This document shows, one piece after another, positions 10,724 through 23,265 of a stretch of 64,000 bases of DNA. Source of the stretch: Dipylidium caninum. Taxonomy: Eukaryota; Platyhelminthes; Cestoda; Cyclophyllidea; Dipylidiidae. The notes below the pieces were generated by a model, which was given only the letters and a program-made list of their open reading frames with translations, ran no database searches and had not been told where the DNA came from. Position numbers and translations under genes: made by a program. Location of the stretch: contig QEYB01000255.1 of assembly GCA_017562135.1 (NCBI GenBank), positions 310,001 to 374,000 on the forward strand, read 5' to 3'. How positions within the stretch are numbered: the first letter of the stretch is position 1; the number at the start of each line of letters is the position of its first letter.

Positions 10724-12261
10724 CGCCGCCGACGAGAAGCGCACGCGACGGAATCCCGGACAGGCGCTCCCTCTACATCTCCCGAGCCCGCTTTAAGTGT
10801 ACTGCCTCTCCACCTTTTCTAATCCTATTAACGTACATGTGACTGAGAATTTGCCTACTAGAGTCAAGTTGAAATGGTGCATTATCAGAGTGCATTCGGC
10901 TTGGCAATCGGCCCCCTGACCTTTCAACCGCTGCTGGCGCATGCGCAGTCGCGGTGGAAGTCCACCCTGTTGTCCAGCTTCACATTTTCGAGTCCGCTCC
11001 TTTGCTCTCCCACTCCACGATTAATCAGAGCGCCTGCGAGACCACCGCTTGCTTTATTCGTCCGCGTCCTGTTGGCTGGTGGCCAGTGGTTGGGGTACAG
11101 GAGAAGAGGGACGGGGCGGGTGGAGCAGGAGGAGGAGGAAGAGGATCAGCTTATTTGCGTCTCCGGGGTGGGGGTGGGGGCATAAAGGGTTACTGGCTTT
11201 AGCAGTAGGGTCGAATAGGAAGCCGACTTCCCAATTGTTCATCCTATCGACGCTACCCTGTGTTTCTCTTCGCCAGAAATAAAAAGCTGAACATTAAACC
11301 ATTGCGAGTGAAGGGGGTGCCACTTTGGAGGGTCGTAAGGGCGCTCGCGAGGTGTTCATTTAATTTAACGTGGAGAAATTATGGCCGGTCAGTTGACAAG
11401 TTGTCCCGATGCCTCTGGGGCTGCAGGATACTCTCGCGTGTCAGACTGCATTCAGGCGTCGAGCCTCACTCCGCGCTGGAGCCTAAGCCCGTCTTAGGCG
11501 GAGCCTTACAAGGAGGAAGGCTGACAGTTCACTCGGTGGATTTGGCAAACGACCTGAGGGAGGTCGGTATTTGTCGGGAAGTGGCATCTTCCATCGCATG
11601 TCCGGCTGCTTTATGCCGATTCTTTTCAAACTTTGCCAAATTTTGAGAGGAGAAGAGACTGGCAGCTCTCCACCCCCGCACAGCCTTCCACATCGCCAGG
11701 GGCAAGTAAAGGATGAGAGTAAATATTTTCGAAGACATTGCGAAAATACATGCAATGACGAGGGCACAGTGCACCTCAGTCAAAATTTTTCAAGTTACTT
11801 CACTCAAGATGGGAAGAAATTATTTATTTCACTCCAATGAAACCCCTTAATGGAGACAACTTGGGACTTGATTAACACCAGTCTGGCCGATTTCTCGACC
11901 GACGGTGGTCTCAATGTCCACACTGTCGTGATCAGCCGACGCAGGGGACGAGCACTGCGAAACCGTCGGTCGCCGGCCCGTCTTGCCTCCCGCGACGCGC
12001 CAGCCGGAGGAATTTTGAGCGGAAAGCTTCCCACCTGCTGCCCCAGGGCGGAGAGACTCGCTACCTTTTACGCTCCTCATCTGCTTCCTCCCTCTATTGT
12101 CCTCCGACATAATGCCCCGCACCACTGAAACTCGCGTAGGCGAACGGTTTCCGTGAACAGCGAGGAAAGACGTCCCCCTTCTAGTTGTATATTTTGGCGA
12201 AGGAAGGCATCTCCTGCAATTCCGAACAGCAACAACCGATACAAATACACCGAAAACCCAG
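10724..12261. other. Intergenic region between the peptide precursor and aldolase A
   Basis: No gene is recognised. The two 3' ends converge here because the peptide gene is on + and the aldolase is on -. Open frames on both strands overlap one another, and none shows a family signature. Confidence 0.45.
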
Positions 12262-14108
12262 CTAATAGGCGTGATTGGCAACAAACAACGATTGGCCTCC
12301 AGCCGAAGTGTCCAGATTCCCGCCGAACTTTCCCATGGCGGCTTCACTGTTTGCCTGCAACGAAAATGGGTGCTGCTGTCATGCCGGTGGCTCAACTGGC
12401 GCATTACCGCTTTGCCAGGCTCAACAGTTTACTCCAGCTATTTATTTAAGGTTCGTGCCTAACTGGTGCAAAAGTAATTTCACTTCCTTCAAGTTGGTGC
12501 AACTCTGGTCGGATGTGGCATTTTTTACTTTCACAAATGACATTCTTACCTTGCAGAGTTTGATGAGTTCGTGCTGAGCAGCCGCGACGTTTTCCTCCCT
12601 CCCAGACCAAATTTTTATGACAGAGGCTTGTAGTGCTCGGCCGAAACTAAATGTTAATGCCCAGGGCTTTGTCATGGGACACTGGTTAATTGCGTTGAGG
12701 TTTTTCGTCGCGTCTATTTCTGACATTCCGCCAGACAGGAAGGTGATGCCTTTAAAGGGAAACCACAGGGTTCATTTCACCATCTGCCAATGAGGGTGGA
12801 CTCGTAATTACTTCCTTCTTTGACTCAAACATACTGCCTATTTTTAGTTGGGGAGGGAGAATGGGAGCGACGTGGCATTTTTGCTAGGCATTTTCAGCAC
12901 CACAGAGTGGGCTACACCCTTAGGTCCGCAAATTATGTTCAGTAACCCCAGAAACTGTTGGGCCGTCGTCAAAGCCACAGACCCCTTTGCAGAGGGCCTC
13001 ACAAATCCAAGGGGAGGTGGTCGTCGAGACGCCGGGGCCGCACCTACCAGGAACTGCGGCAGGGACACGACGTTGAAGCGTCTGCACAGTGGCGAAGGCG
13101 TTCTCTTCCATGGAGTAGGTGCGCGGACACTCGTGACCGGCCGTCACCATGTTGGGCTTCAGCAACGACCCTTCCAGGTACACGTGATGATCTGCCAGTG
13201 CCTTGTACTGGAATGCCAACACCTCTTCCGTCACCCGTTGTGCCATGTAGAGATCATGTTTCCCGTCGGGGAGCACCTCCGGTTCGACAATTGGGACTAT
13301 TCCGTTCTGTGAAGTCACAGAGCCACCCACATTAGATACACATCGCCATGACAAACAATAAGACGAGGGTAAACACGAGAGAGTCCATGGGGCCGATTTG
13401 AGGGGGCAGGAGAAGCTCCCGCGTGGCAGTTGAGGCGACCTACCTGCTGACAGATGACGGCATATCTTGCGAGCACGTTGGCATTCTCCAGCATGGCGAG
13501 GTAACTGGGAGTGTGTTCACTTATTTTCAAAACGCATCTCCACTTAGCGAAGTGGCATCCCATCTTTTTATAAGTCGCACACCTCTCGGCCAGATCGTCC
13601 AGCCCCTGCGTGGTGACTTCGTCCCTCGTCCCGGCCAGCGGTTTAGTCCCCGTGTCCACCTTGATCCCCGGGATTATGCAGCGTTTCTAACAGAGGCAAT
13701 AAAAACTTCTCGAATTTCCAACTAACTGCCAAGAGTGAGATTAGAGGCTTTCCATCGGTCGTTTTTTGAAATACTGTGTCGTGGAACAGAATCATTCCGG
13801 AGATGTACTTCGAGATTATTCCGTCTGCAGAGAATAATATTTCGCGGTACCTGCGACGATTTTCTTCGGTGTTTTCGATTCCAATGGATGAGAATCTTTT
13901 CCCGATGGTGGCTAAGTGGAGGTGTGCGCAAAACATTCCACTTACGCACGCTTTCGTCGGCGGCGAGGATACCCTTGCCGGGCGAGACGATGGCCTTCGC
14001 GATATCTCGCAGCTCATTCAGCTTGTTCTCCGGGAGGTACTCGGCGAAACGCAGGTAGGTCGGCGAAGTCGCTGCCCCGCCGACGCCGCAATCCGGTCTC
14101 GTCTCCAT
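12262..14108 (-). CDS. Fructose-bisphosphate aldolase, class I (copy A, six exons)
   Basis: The exons on the minus strand are 14108-13946, 13911-13727, 13686-13444, 13306-13048, 12749-12550 and 12354-12262, giving about 380 residues. All introns are GT-AG (34, 40, 137, 298 and 195 nt), and the phases agree. The enzyme cleaves fructose 1,6-bisphosphate into the two triose phosphates in cytosolic glycolysis. The signature residues of class I aldolase are present: Asp in [10 protein letters not shown], Lys in [12 protein letters not shown], Glu in [10 protein letters not shown], the Schiff-base Lys in [13 protein letters not shown], and the C-terminal Tyr in FVANHAY. The start is uncertain. The open frame continues upstream to 14225 without an ATG, so I chose the ATG at 14106-14108 ([11 protein letters not shown]), which leaves an N-terminal extension of about 17 residues beyond the usual family start. 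It differs clearly from copy B downstream and looks functional. Confidence 0.9.
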
Positions 14109-17100
14109 CTCAGGACGTATCGATTGAAGGACCTTTGAATTCACCTCCACGTGGTCGTCCAACTGTTTGCCCCTGAAGGGACTCTTCGTCTGGCGCAGTG
14201 CGTCTCGGCTCTCTTCGTTGCCCAAACTTACTAGCTGACTTTCAACACTCTTCCCTAGTTAAGTGGCGATTCTTCCGACTTTTTTCCCAAAAAAGACTAC
14301 CGTCTGCTTTGATGCCCTTCTGGTGTGCTGTCAAAGGCGTTAATTACCAAAAAGGGGAAGGATTCCATGCCGGAAGTACGAAATGAAACCAAACATGACT
14401 ACCCTTATGTTGTGAATTCATGACGGACAAGGATTGAAACCCAAAGTGTTCTCCCGCAATGCGTTGGTAGCCTCCCGAAAGTAGCCACCTGATCGAGAAG
14501 CCTACCTCTTAAAAATAACACATCCAGAAGACCGAATGCCCCCTTGGCGGTGACGTAACTCCCTTTCCGCAAGGAAATATCATTGCGACTGAGCGACGAG
14601 GACGGACGTCGGCGACGAAACAGGCTGAGGAGGGCTCCGCAGCGTCGTGACGCCCTTCCGCCGTCGGTGCCCGGTATCACCGCACTCCATGGGATAGCTT
14701 AGCCGCTGTGTCGACTTCCTCCTTATTACCTGCTAGCACTTTTTTCACTGCCAAAGTGGCGGACTACGATTTGGTGAGGGCCTTGGGTCTCGGCATGACT
14801 ACCAGCGTCTGCATGAAAGGACTCCCACGCCATGCCTTAATTGGCCGCCAAGTTGATTTAGCCGTTGCCGTTGCTTCGTCGACGTCCTCGTCTGCAGGAA
14901 TTTTCACTCAATCATGCGAAAAATAGGATGCCTCAACGCACCCTTGCCCAATGCCATTAGGATAATTGGCTCCCTCTGCCATGAGCATCATTTTGATTAA
15001 CAGTTGGGGACCATTATTAACGGCAATGAGTAGTGCATTTGCTGGGAAAACAACCTAGCGAATGATGAGCGTCTTCCCGCCTACCTCGAAGTAACGTCCC
15101 GAATTAGTGGCGGCTGCCAATTTCTCGAATAGAGGAGACACAGAAGGAGGATGGAGTTTAGGAGCAATCTCCTGCGCGAGTGAATGGCCAGCGTGATAGC
15201 TGAGGTGCTTAGGGCCGGGTGAGAGAGAAACGGGCTCTCTTCTCCGCCTCCAACCAGGGGACACTCGGGGCCGTCATGGCGAGGGCTCCGGACCGTGGAC
15301 TGAGAAGGACGGTGCGAGGCGGAGACTGCAGTCACGCCAGGAAGATGGGCCAAGTCCTCCAAACCGGGTCGGGGCGGGCAAGTGTCGCCCCGAGGGCACC
15401 GAAGGGCGCTCGAGGTCACCCACTGATTTTGTCGTCAATTCCTGCCAGTGTGGGAAAATCTCGTCGGCACAGCATTTATCTGCGTTAGCATGCTTGACTT
15501 ACCCGATGGCATTCTAGGTGTATGAAGTTAACTATTAGAGGCGTGCTTGAATTCTAAGAAATCCTCGGAAATCGCGATATTAAGGAAACCCATGAAGCGT
15601 CCTTAGTAGACACACGCGTTCCACGCGTTAGGTCTCATATCCTTACATCGGGAGTGATTTCCGTATCGGAGGCGTGGAAGCCTCTGAACCCACCGGTTTA
15701 AAGCCCAACTGGATTGCGGCAAGAGATTCTGCGTGCATCGGTGGCCTTTCCTCCTACGTGCCCTCGTGCATCTCCACCACAAGAGTGTTTGCAAGTGTTT
15801 TCCAGACGTCGTTGGGTGGTGGACGAGGCGTGGGCTCTGAGCAGCGTAGAAGGCGGTGGCTGCGCAAGAGACGCTACTCAACCGGCTAGTCGCACGCTCA
15901 GTCGGCAGGCGCACCTCCCAACTTGCTGTCGCCGTGGCTGATGGCCAACCCCGCCGGTTCTGTGGATGGCATCAGGACGACTGTAGCGGTTGTTTGCCAC
16001 CTGCATTTCTTATCTACAGTATGCAGATTTGATTTTATAAAATCTCGAAGTTTGTCTCGAGACTTCGCTTTGGAGAGAATTAGTGGAAGATTCCATGTTA
16101 CCGCTTTCCAATGCCCGGAAATCTAAATTTGATAAGCCTTGGCAGTACACGAGTGGGGTCGCGTTGCCCGCATTAAAGCCACCAAAATCCCAAACCCGAA
16201 TCGAAAGAGGCGGTGGAGGGCTGGTGAGGTTGGTGCGGGTGGAGAGGGCTGGAAGAGGAAAGGAGAGAAGAGACGAAGAGCAGCGAGGAGGGGGGAAGGT
16301 GGGCACCCGCAGTTATGCCATCCGTTGGGAGTACAGCAGGCGCCTGCACATCAGCGCGCGATTGGCCCATTAAAAACTCCTTGAGAGAGCACGGAGAAAC
16401 TGTAAATCGCACCGTCACGGCATATGCAGCCGTCCACCCGTGTCCGTGAATTCCTCTTCTATCGTCCGGCAAGCGCCCATGTCCTCCGTCCCAGCAGTCA
16501 GTCGGCTCAGCGAAAATGGCACTGACTTTTGTTAGGCCTTCAATTGTTTTCTCTTAAATGATGCCATCTCTCCGCACCATAAATAGCACCAACTTCCGCC
16601 AATAAAGCTATGCGAGTTTGCTGAGCTTTTTATGGCCTTCGTATTGTATTCATACGAGTTTGGTAATGTCCGCCCATTTCCTGATAACTGGACGGAACAT
16701 TTCGCATAGGAGACGCGTCCCTACTGTGTATGGGGGCATCACGTCGACTCTTCCTCACGCCGGGTCCGGAAGGGCCATGTTTGCGGCGAGGGGGTCGCTG
16801 CCGGACCCACTAGACCCCTCCCCAGCCACTCGAGGCCGCCCCCCGTGGTGGCGGAGTAATCACTTGGCCCACTGGTCACTTTTTGGAGAGATGAAAGTTA
16901 TATTTAGTGTTAGGAAACCCGAATGCTGCACCGCGATCGTCTTCGGGAGGCTATTTACACTGGCCGCACTGCGAAAGTGGATTTTCACGACGCTCCACTG
17001 GCCCGAGTAGAAGGAATGGTAGAAAATGAATTAGAAGAGTGTCTAAACAAAATTCTCGGCCTCGTACTCTTTTCATTTTCGTGCCTCATTAATCTGCTTA

Positions 17101-17304
17101 GGGATGAGCTCCCTTTTAATTACTCGCCGTTTTTCAACTGACAATTTTATGTTCATGGCGGAATTGCCGAGTCCTCTGCTCGATTCCACTTCCAAAAGGT
17201 ACAAAGGCAGAAAGTGTTGTGGAACAGAAAGAAAAAGGCAGCAATTATCTTTCGAAAGTAGCAAATATTAGGAAATCAGGCAGCAGGTGAGGAGCGGGCG
17301 GTCC
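14109..17304. other. Region between the two aldolase genes
   Basis: About 3.2 kb lies between the ATG of copy A and the stop of copy B, both on the minus strand. It should hold the promoter and 5' untranslated part of copy A and the 3' end of copy B. No additional gene was recognised. Open frames at 15081-15419, 15603-15914 and 16618-17010 have no family resemblance. Confidence 0.45.
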
Positions 17305-18526
17305 TCAATAGGCGTGATTCGCAACGAAATTCGACTGTTCACCGGCAGCCAAATCAAGTTTCCCGTCGAACTTTCCCAAACTCGCCTCACTATTCGCCTA
17401 CGAAATAAGACGGAATCATAATTAAAGCCTCGAAGCTAATGGGACACACGGCGGAGCTGCGAGTCGACAACAGTTGAAACTTCCAACTCACCTTGGCCAG
17501 TTTGATGAGCTCATGCTGGGCAGCCAAAGCGTTATCCGGTTTGCCTTGCCACGTCTCGATGACCGAGGCTTGAAGAGCGCGCCCGAAACTGAAGGACAGT
17601 GTCCAGGGTTTCTTCATTTTGGTCTTGTTTATAGCATCAAGATTTAGTGTTGCGTCAAGCTCGGACATTCCGCCCGAGAGGAAGACCACCCCAGGCACGG
17701 CTGGGGGGACGGTGCGTTGAAGGGTCTGCACTGTGGCCACAGCATTCTGCTCCTTCGTGTACTTTTGGCTGCAACTTTGTCCGGCAGTTACCATATTCGG
17801 TTTAAGCAGGGTCCCTTCCAGGTAGACGTGGTGGTCAGCCAAGGCCTTGTATACAAAGGAAAGGACCTCTTCTGAGACCCTCTGCGCGACGAAGAGGTCG
17901 TGGTTTCCATCTGGAAGAACTTCTGGCTCCACAATCGGAACAATTCCGTTCTAAAGACAGGTAAGGTAACACCAATCACCCACTTGTTGGCAAATAACTG
18001 CATATCGGGCCAAAACATTGGCATTCTCCATCATCGCCTGATAAGAAGGGGTGTGCTCCTGAATTTTCAAAACACACCTCCACTTTGCAAAATGGCAACC
18101 GTCTCTTTTGTACTGTGCGCAACGTTCGCTCAAACCGTCCAACCCCTGGGTGGTGCCCTCGCCGTGGGTTCCGGCCAAGGGGACCACGCCCTTGTCGACC
18201 TTGATGCCAGGGATAATTCCGCGATTCTGCAAAAGACTCAGAAGCGGTGTTCCATCATCCATCTTCTGGTAGACTGTGTCATGGAAGAGAATAACCCCGG
18301 AAATATACTTGGCCAAGCAGGGATCCGTACTAAATAGGAGTTGTCGGTAATTGCGCCGATTTTCCTCGGTGTTCTCAACGTTGATGGATTTAAAGCGTTT
18401 GCCAATGGTCGGAATACTCTCGTCTGCAGCCAAGATGCCCTTTCCAGGACTAACAATCGCGTTGGCGATATCACGGAGTTCCTTCAACTTCGCCTCAGGA
18501 AGGTACTCCACGAACCGTCCCGCCAT
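17305..18526 (-). CDS. Fructose-bisphosphate aldolase, class I (copy B, three exons)
   Basis: The exons are 18526-17984, 17950-17492 and 17397-17305 on the minus strand, giving 364 residues, the usual length for a class I aldolase. The introns are 33 and 94 nt, both GT-AG in phase 0. The start [17 protein letters not shown] is the first ATG and aligns with the normal family N-terminus. Conserved residues include Asp35 in GILAADES, Lys148 in HFAKWR, Glu189 in VEPEVLPDG, Lys231 in GTLLKPNMV (Schiff base) and the terminal Tyr in FVANHAY, which is needed for full activity on fructose 1,6-bisphosphate. It lies about 3.2 kb upstream of copy A on the same strand, which indicates tandem duplication. 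Its two introns match two of the five introns of copy A in position. By conservation and normal length this is the more typical glycolytic isoform. Confidence 0.96.
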
Positions 18527-21500
18527 TCGCACGCTCTCCGCTTCGTTCCTCGGATAATACCACGCTCGGCGGGGATTCGAATGGGCCTCGTAGAGACTTC
18601 GCCTATTGATTTAAGGGGAGAGGTAGCACGTGAATTCTGACAGACTCCTCTCCTTCCCGAAAGACAAATAAGTCAGAGTTACTTCGTTCGGAAAACTTTT
18701 CAGCAAATACTTGTGAACAATAAGTCACAGTATCCTGGCTATCACTCCCCAGCCGAGCGAAAGGGCCCCCTCGCGACAAGGGTGACAACTAACTGGATGA
18801 AGCATTCTACTTTCTATCTTCCAGCAGCTAAGAGAGATTGGGCAAATTTTGCGAGTCTCAGGGAGCCGGTGTTTTGGCCGCGGAACACTCCAAACAATGA
18901 ATGAAAAGAGGGCGTTGCCCGCGGAGGGTAAGGATAGCGCCCTTAACTTTAATTAGAAGGGACCGATGCACTCATCTTTGGCGCACAATAGCTCCCTCGT
19001 TCACAACTCGAGGCAGTGGTAGTCTGGGAGTGTCCTAACCAGTCCACGCCTGATTAGGAAACGCAGGAAGGTGATTTAATTCGTCTTGTAAGTACAAGAA
19101 TCCACATCTGCAAACTTGCTCCAACCGAGACGGCCTACATATTAAAGTTTACACTCCTGCATTTCCCCCTATTGATCTGGGAGGCTGCGACTAATCAGCT
19201 CTGTGTTAAACGCCTCAGGCGGCAGTGATATATCAAGTCAGATGCCATTTCCGGTTCCCCAGCGAAGTGTTACTGGGTGAGAGGACATGCCCCAGGTGGC
19301 CGTATCTACTCTATATATACACATGCTTGCGCATGTGTATTATATAAAAGAGTTGACGCTCCAACAACAACAAGGTGAATAAGGCGAAAAGGGTATTGCT
19401 GTGATAAAGTTACGGGGAATTCGATATACAAAATGGGGTCAAGTCAAAAACCGCTCATGCGTTAAGACCAGAGATTTAGATCTACTAGACAGTGATAAGG
19501 TAGGTTATGATGGTTAGGCTTGCTAGTCGTACCTTTATTTCCTTATTACGAGTTGCAATGACAATATCACCAATAAGAACTATTTTGTGATAAACTTTTG
19601 GAACGTCTGCTCCCATGAACAGGCGCCTCATAAACGTAAAGCGTTAAGTGATCTTGTGGTCTCACTCCTTGCATATAGTTTTGAGGGTGTTGACGCGTTT
19701 AATGAAAAAACTCAATCTTTGAGAGCTTTATGGTCCATTTCGCTTCTTGGATCTCTCGAAGTTAGAATGTGGGAAAATCGGAAATGCATCAGGATTTTGA
19801 GATCTCCCTACCAAAATAACTCTACGTTATACACACTAAAGCCAAGTCAACCAGTTGTAAATCACATTTTATCTTCAAGCGCATGTATGAACAGTTAAAA
19901 TGCCATTGTGGCCCGGCAGTTTGCACAATGATACGAATGTGCCCTCCTCAGACCCTCCTTAGCCATCATCCATTTAAATGCTACTATACGTCATAAGTAG
20001 CCGTTAATTTTTATATTAAGAAAACAGCTTTAAAGCTTATCGGGAAATCTGTTGGTCATACTCCCACATCACTGGTTCAAATTCCCGGACCGACGATATT
20101 CTCTACTTCCTCGCCTCCTCATCCTTTGACTAATTACCTGGACAGTCTGAGACATGGAAGTGCTATTAAATCAGGCGTAGATGTTTAGGAGAAAGTCCCA
20201 TTTTGTAACATAAAGCAGTTCCCCTACAAACGTTTTGTCAAACGTGAAAACGAGCTCATGAAACAGGTTCGTTAGACGTCACGTCTGTCACACTTGGCTC
20301 AGAGCAGACGACTCCGTAATAGCGTTAATCGAAACATCAAAAAGGTATACTAATACGTAAAACGTGGGGCCCAAGCATATTGTCGATCCAAGCACTCACA
20401 ACTGGAGATATCGGCAGCGAGGGGTTTCCGAAATCGGAAACCGCTTTACGTCCATGCTGCGAATAGTAGAAATACTCTACTTTAGAGAAAAACACGAGCT
20501 GTCCGCACTCCCGCACTAGAGTTTCTGGGTCTTCACGAAGAACTCTGCAACCTTTTCTGGGTATGACACAGGCATCAGCCCCCCCCCCCCACCCCTCAGA
20601 TTCTGACGGTTCTCCCAACCATCCACGAAAACATCGTGGTAAAATATACAACTCTTGTAATCAGTCAGCTTAAATTTGCTTTCGAACAAAATAGGCGGCT
20701 GATTTCGCAGGAAATGATATGCGAAGGATAAAGAGGGTGTTAAGTGAATAAGAGGTAGTATTTGTAGTAGTTATGGCAACTGATTATATAATGTCTGGCT
20801 AGGGTTGTATAGATACATATTCGCTGACAGTCGAAAGGAAAATTTGCAAAAAGATATAAAAGAGATTGGGCGAACAGTTTGGGGTGGCGGGGAGGCAGCA
20901 TAATGGAAAGACGCGGTCAAATCGATCTCCCACACCGAGAAAAGCCATAGCCTAGAAAGAGTAGTTGTTTGGGTTAGGCACACGGGGTTCTGAGGATACT
21001 GGTTGTTGAAAACTTCCGTCTCCCTTGTCATCCATCGAATTACGTCTCTCCTCGTCCGGATCCTGACGGAAGACAATATAATAAATTGAATCAGCATATT
21101 TTGAGGCTTATGTAAAGTGGGTGAATGCCAAGTTTGCATGTGACATTAAAACCGGTTTTTACATTTCTGGAAAGAATTTTCACTAGGATGACTTGAATTG
21201 TCGCTCAAAACGTTTTTTTAATTACGTTAGCACACCGCAGCATTATATAAGATATCCACATCCATTGCTTTGTTCACAAATGTTAAACTGGTTTCGGTCT
21301 CAATAAGAAGAGGAACAAAGCAAACTCCATCCCGAATAAACCCAATACGGAGCTGAACCAGTCACACACGCTGCCATGTCGCCAAGGCTGGGAACAAGGG
21401 TTGATCTCTCACTGAGTCATGGCGTGATTCTATAGCCGGTTGCATTCAAAAGTTTCCACTCAGGCTCATAAATTTTTAATGGGGAAAATACTTATCTCGC

Positions 21501-23265
21501 CCATAAGCCACGCGATAATTAGCTTGTGGACTAGAACGGTCATGTAAATGAAGCAGAGGTGAGGAAGTCTTAACTTCAAAAATGTGTCACTAAAACCCTC
21601 AGACAATGTACGACGAAAAGCTTAGAAAGTAAAGAGAGAAACAAAGTAACATAAGATAGTATATATAAATCTTTTGGAGTAAATTGTCGACCATTCTACT
21701 TCAACAGTGAGCAAAATTATTGCTAAAAAATTATTCTACATTGTTAGGATTCATCAAGACATTCGCTTTCTGTACAGTTTATCAAGACCCTTTCGGCTTA
21801 TAAAATGAAAAAATGAAGTAAATCCTCGGTACTATGCTCAAATCAAGACCAGTAAATCCGAACTCCCAGAAAAAAAATTCGGGAAATTGAGAGGATACAC
21901 TAATTAAAAATAAAACAATGTTTGGTAATACTGTTGTGCGACTGTTTAAATGTAGTCATACCGCTCGCCAACCATGTCCTATTGGAAAACCAACCACTGT
22001 AAACGCACAATCACCCACAAAAACACCATAATAATAAAACGTGGTAAAAGTTTTTTTGAGATAGGTTCCCCCATATCTTGACACCTATTAACCTTCCCAA
22101 AAATCTTGCCATTGACAACCAATCTCCTTATTTCGAGAAGATGCAACTGAAGTAGAGTAAGAACTTTGAAAACAGTAAACAAACGTTAGTAGTGTTTGAC
22201 ACTATTGTATCATGAAAGGATTTTAGACTGAAGTGAATGGAAAACTATTGATTTCTCTCAAATTGAGACTCACGCCATGAAATTGTTCGGGAGACAACAA
22301 ACAAGGTAAACTGTAAATAACACAAGCAATCAAACCAACTCAAAGAAATTTGACGAAACAATCATGACAACACAAAAGACTGTAAGGAGCTCGACCGAAT
22401 AAATTCATCCCATTAGATTAGTTACCATTTCCGATTAGACGGACAAGGAACAATAGCCGACAAGAGATCAAACTTTAATTTCAGCGAATTACGTCAAAAT
22501 TAACATGGTCTTGTGCAAAAAGGTCTTTTTCACAAAGGTAAGAGGCTCAGATGCGTTAACTGTAAGAGCAAATGATGAGTGACTGATAAATATAACGAGT
22601 TTATGAAAGCCAGGTACATGTGTGTTAAGAAAATAAAGTGAAATCCTTAGTTATTCTCTCTCATCATGTAATACGCATTTATTGAATTTAGTCACCTTTG
22701 AAGACAGTGTCATTCATTTTGTGCACCATAGGCAAGCAGATTTGCTGCCTTAAAAACTAAACCCTCGCTCAGCACACAAGGTTGAAGTGCATGTGCATGA
22801 GATGGTTCATTAGCGGTAAGTCAAAGTACTTAAAGGACAGTTAAATGAATAATATTTCGCACTTGGCAAAACTGCCATTCTATGAAAACATGCCACAGCA
22901 AGCACAAAGGTAGAGAAGAAAGAATACATTCTAAGGGATTATGAAGACAAAGGTGATTAAGTAACTCACATTCGATAAGAAAGTAAAAGGAAAACTGACG
23001 AGTCAAGTATAGGAAGACAGGGAATTAGAGAAAAACTTAGGATGAGCGAACCCCTCAAAAGGGAAAAATAGTACATCTTTGTTTAAGAAATAGGGTGAAA
23101 GAGAGAAGGTCTGCTACGGAATTGAGTTCATTTAAATGCATTCCTACCAATTGCAACAACTAAAAAATTAATGTTATTACGCATTAATAGTTTTACCATA
23201 TAATTTCGGTTGTTTTATTCTACCAAAATGGAAATGAAAAAATATTGATTAAATTGCGAAAGTAA
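18527..23265. other. Gene-poor AT-rich region
   Basis: About 4.7 kb without any recognisable coding exon. Composition becomes clearly more AT-rich than around the aldolases. A cytosine run lies at about 20578-20592. An imperfect hairpin with arms ACACATGC and GCATGTGT lies near 19318-19340. The few longer frames (19587-19898 on +, 20337-20651 and 20771-21139 on -) have no family features. Confidence 0.45.
23214..23219 (-). promoter_or_regulatory. Putative poly(A) signal of the cysteine string protein gene
   Basis: A canonical AATAAA on the minus strand lies 47 nt beyond the proposed TAA stop of the cysteine string protein gene. Its spacing supports the proposed last exon. Confidence 0.5.

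Noticed and set aside
11847..12404. 185-residue minus-strand frame
   Set aside because: It overlaps the last exon of aldolase copy A (12354-12262) in a different frame, and its product has no family resemblance.
12848..13335. Plus-strand frames of 154 and 125 residues opposite aldolase copy A
   Set aside because: They are antisense shadows of the conserved aldolase exon 13306-13048.
20080..20105. tRNA-like GGTTCAAATTCC sequence
   Set aside because: The flanking bases do not form a T-arm stem, and no matching D-arm, anticodon arm or acceptor stem was seen.
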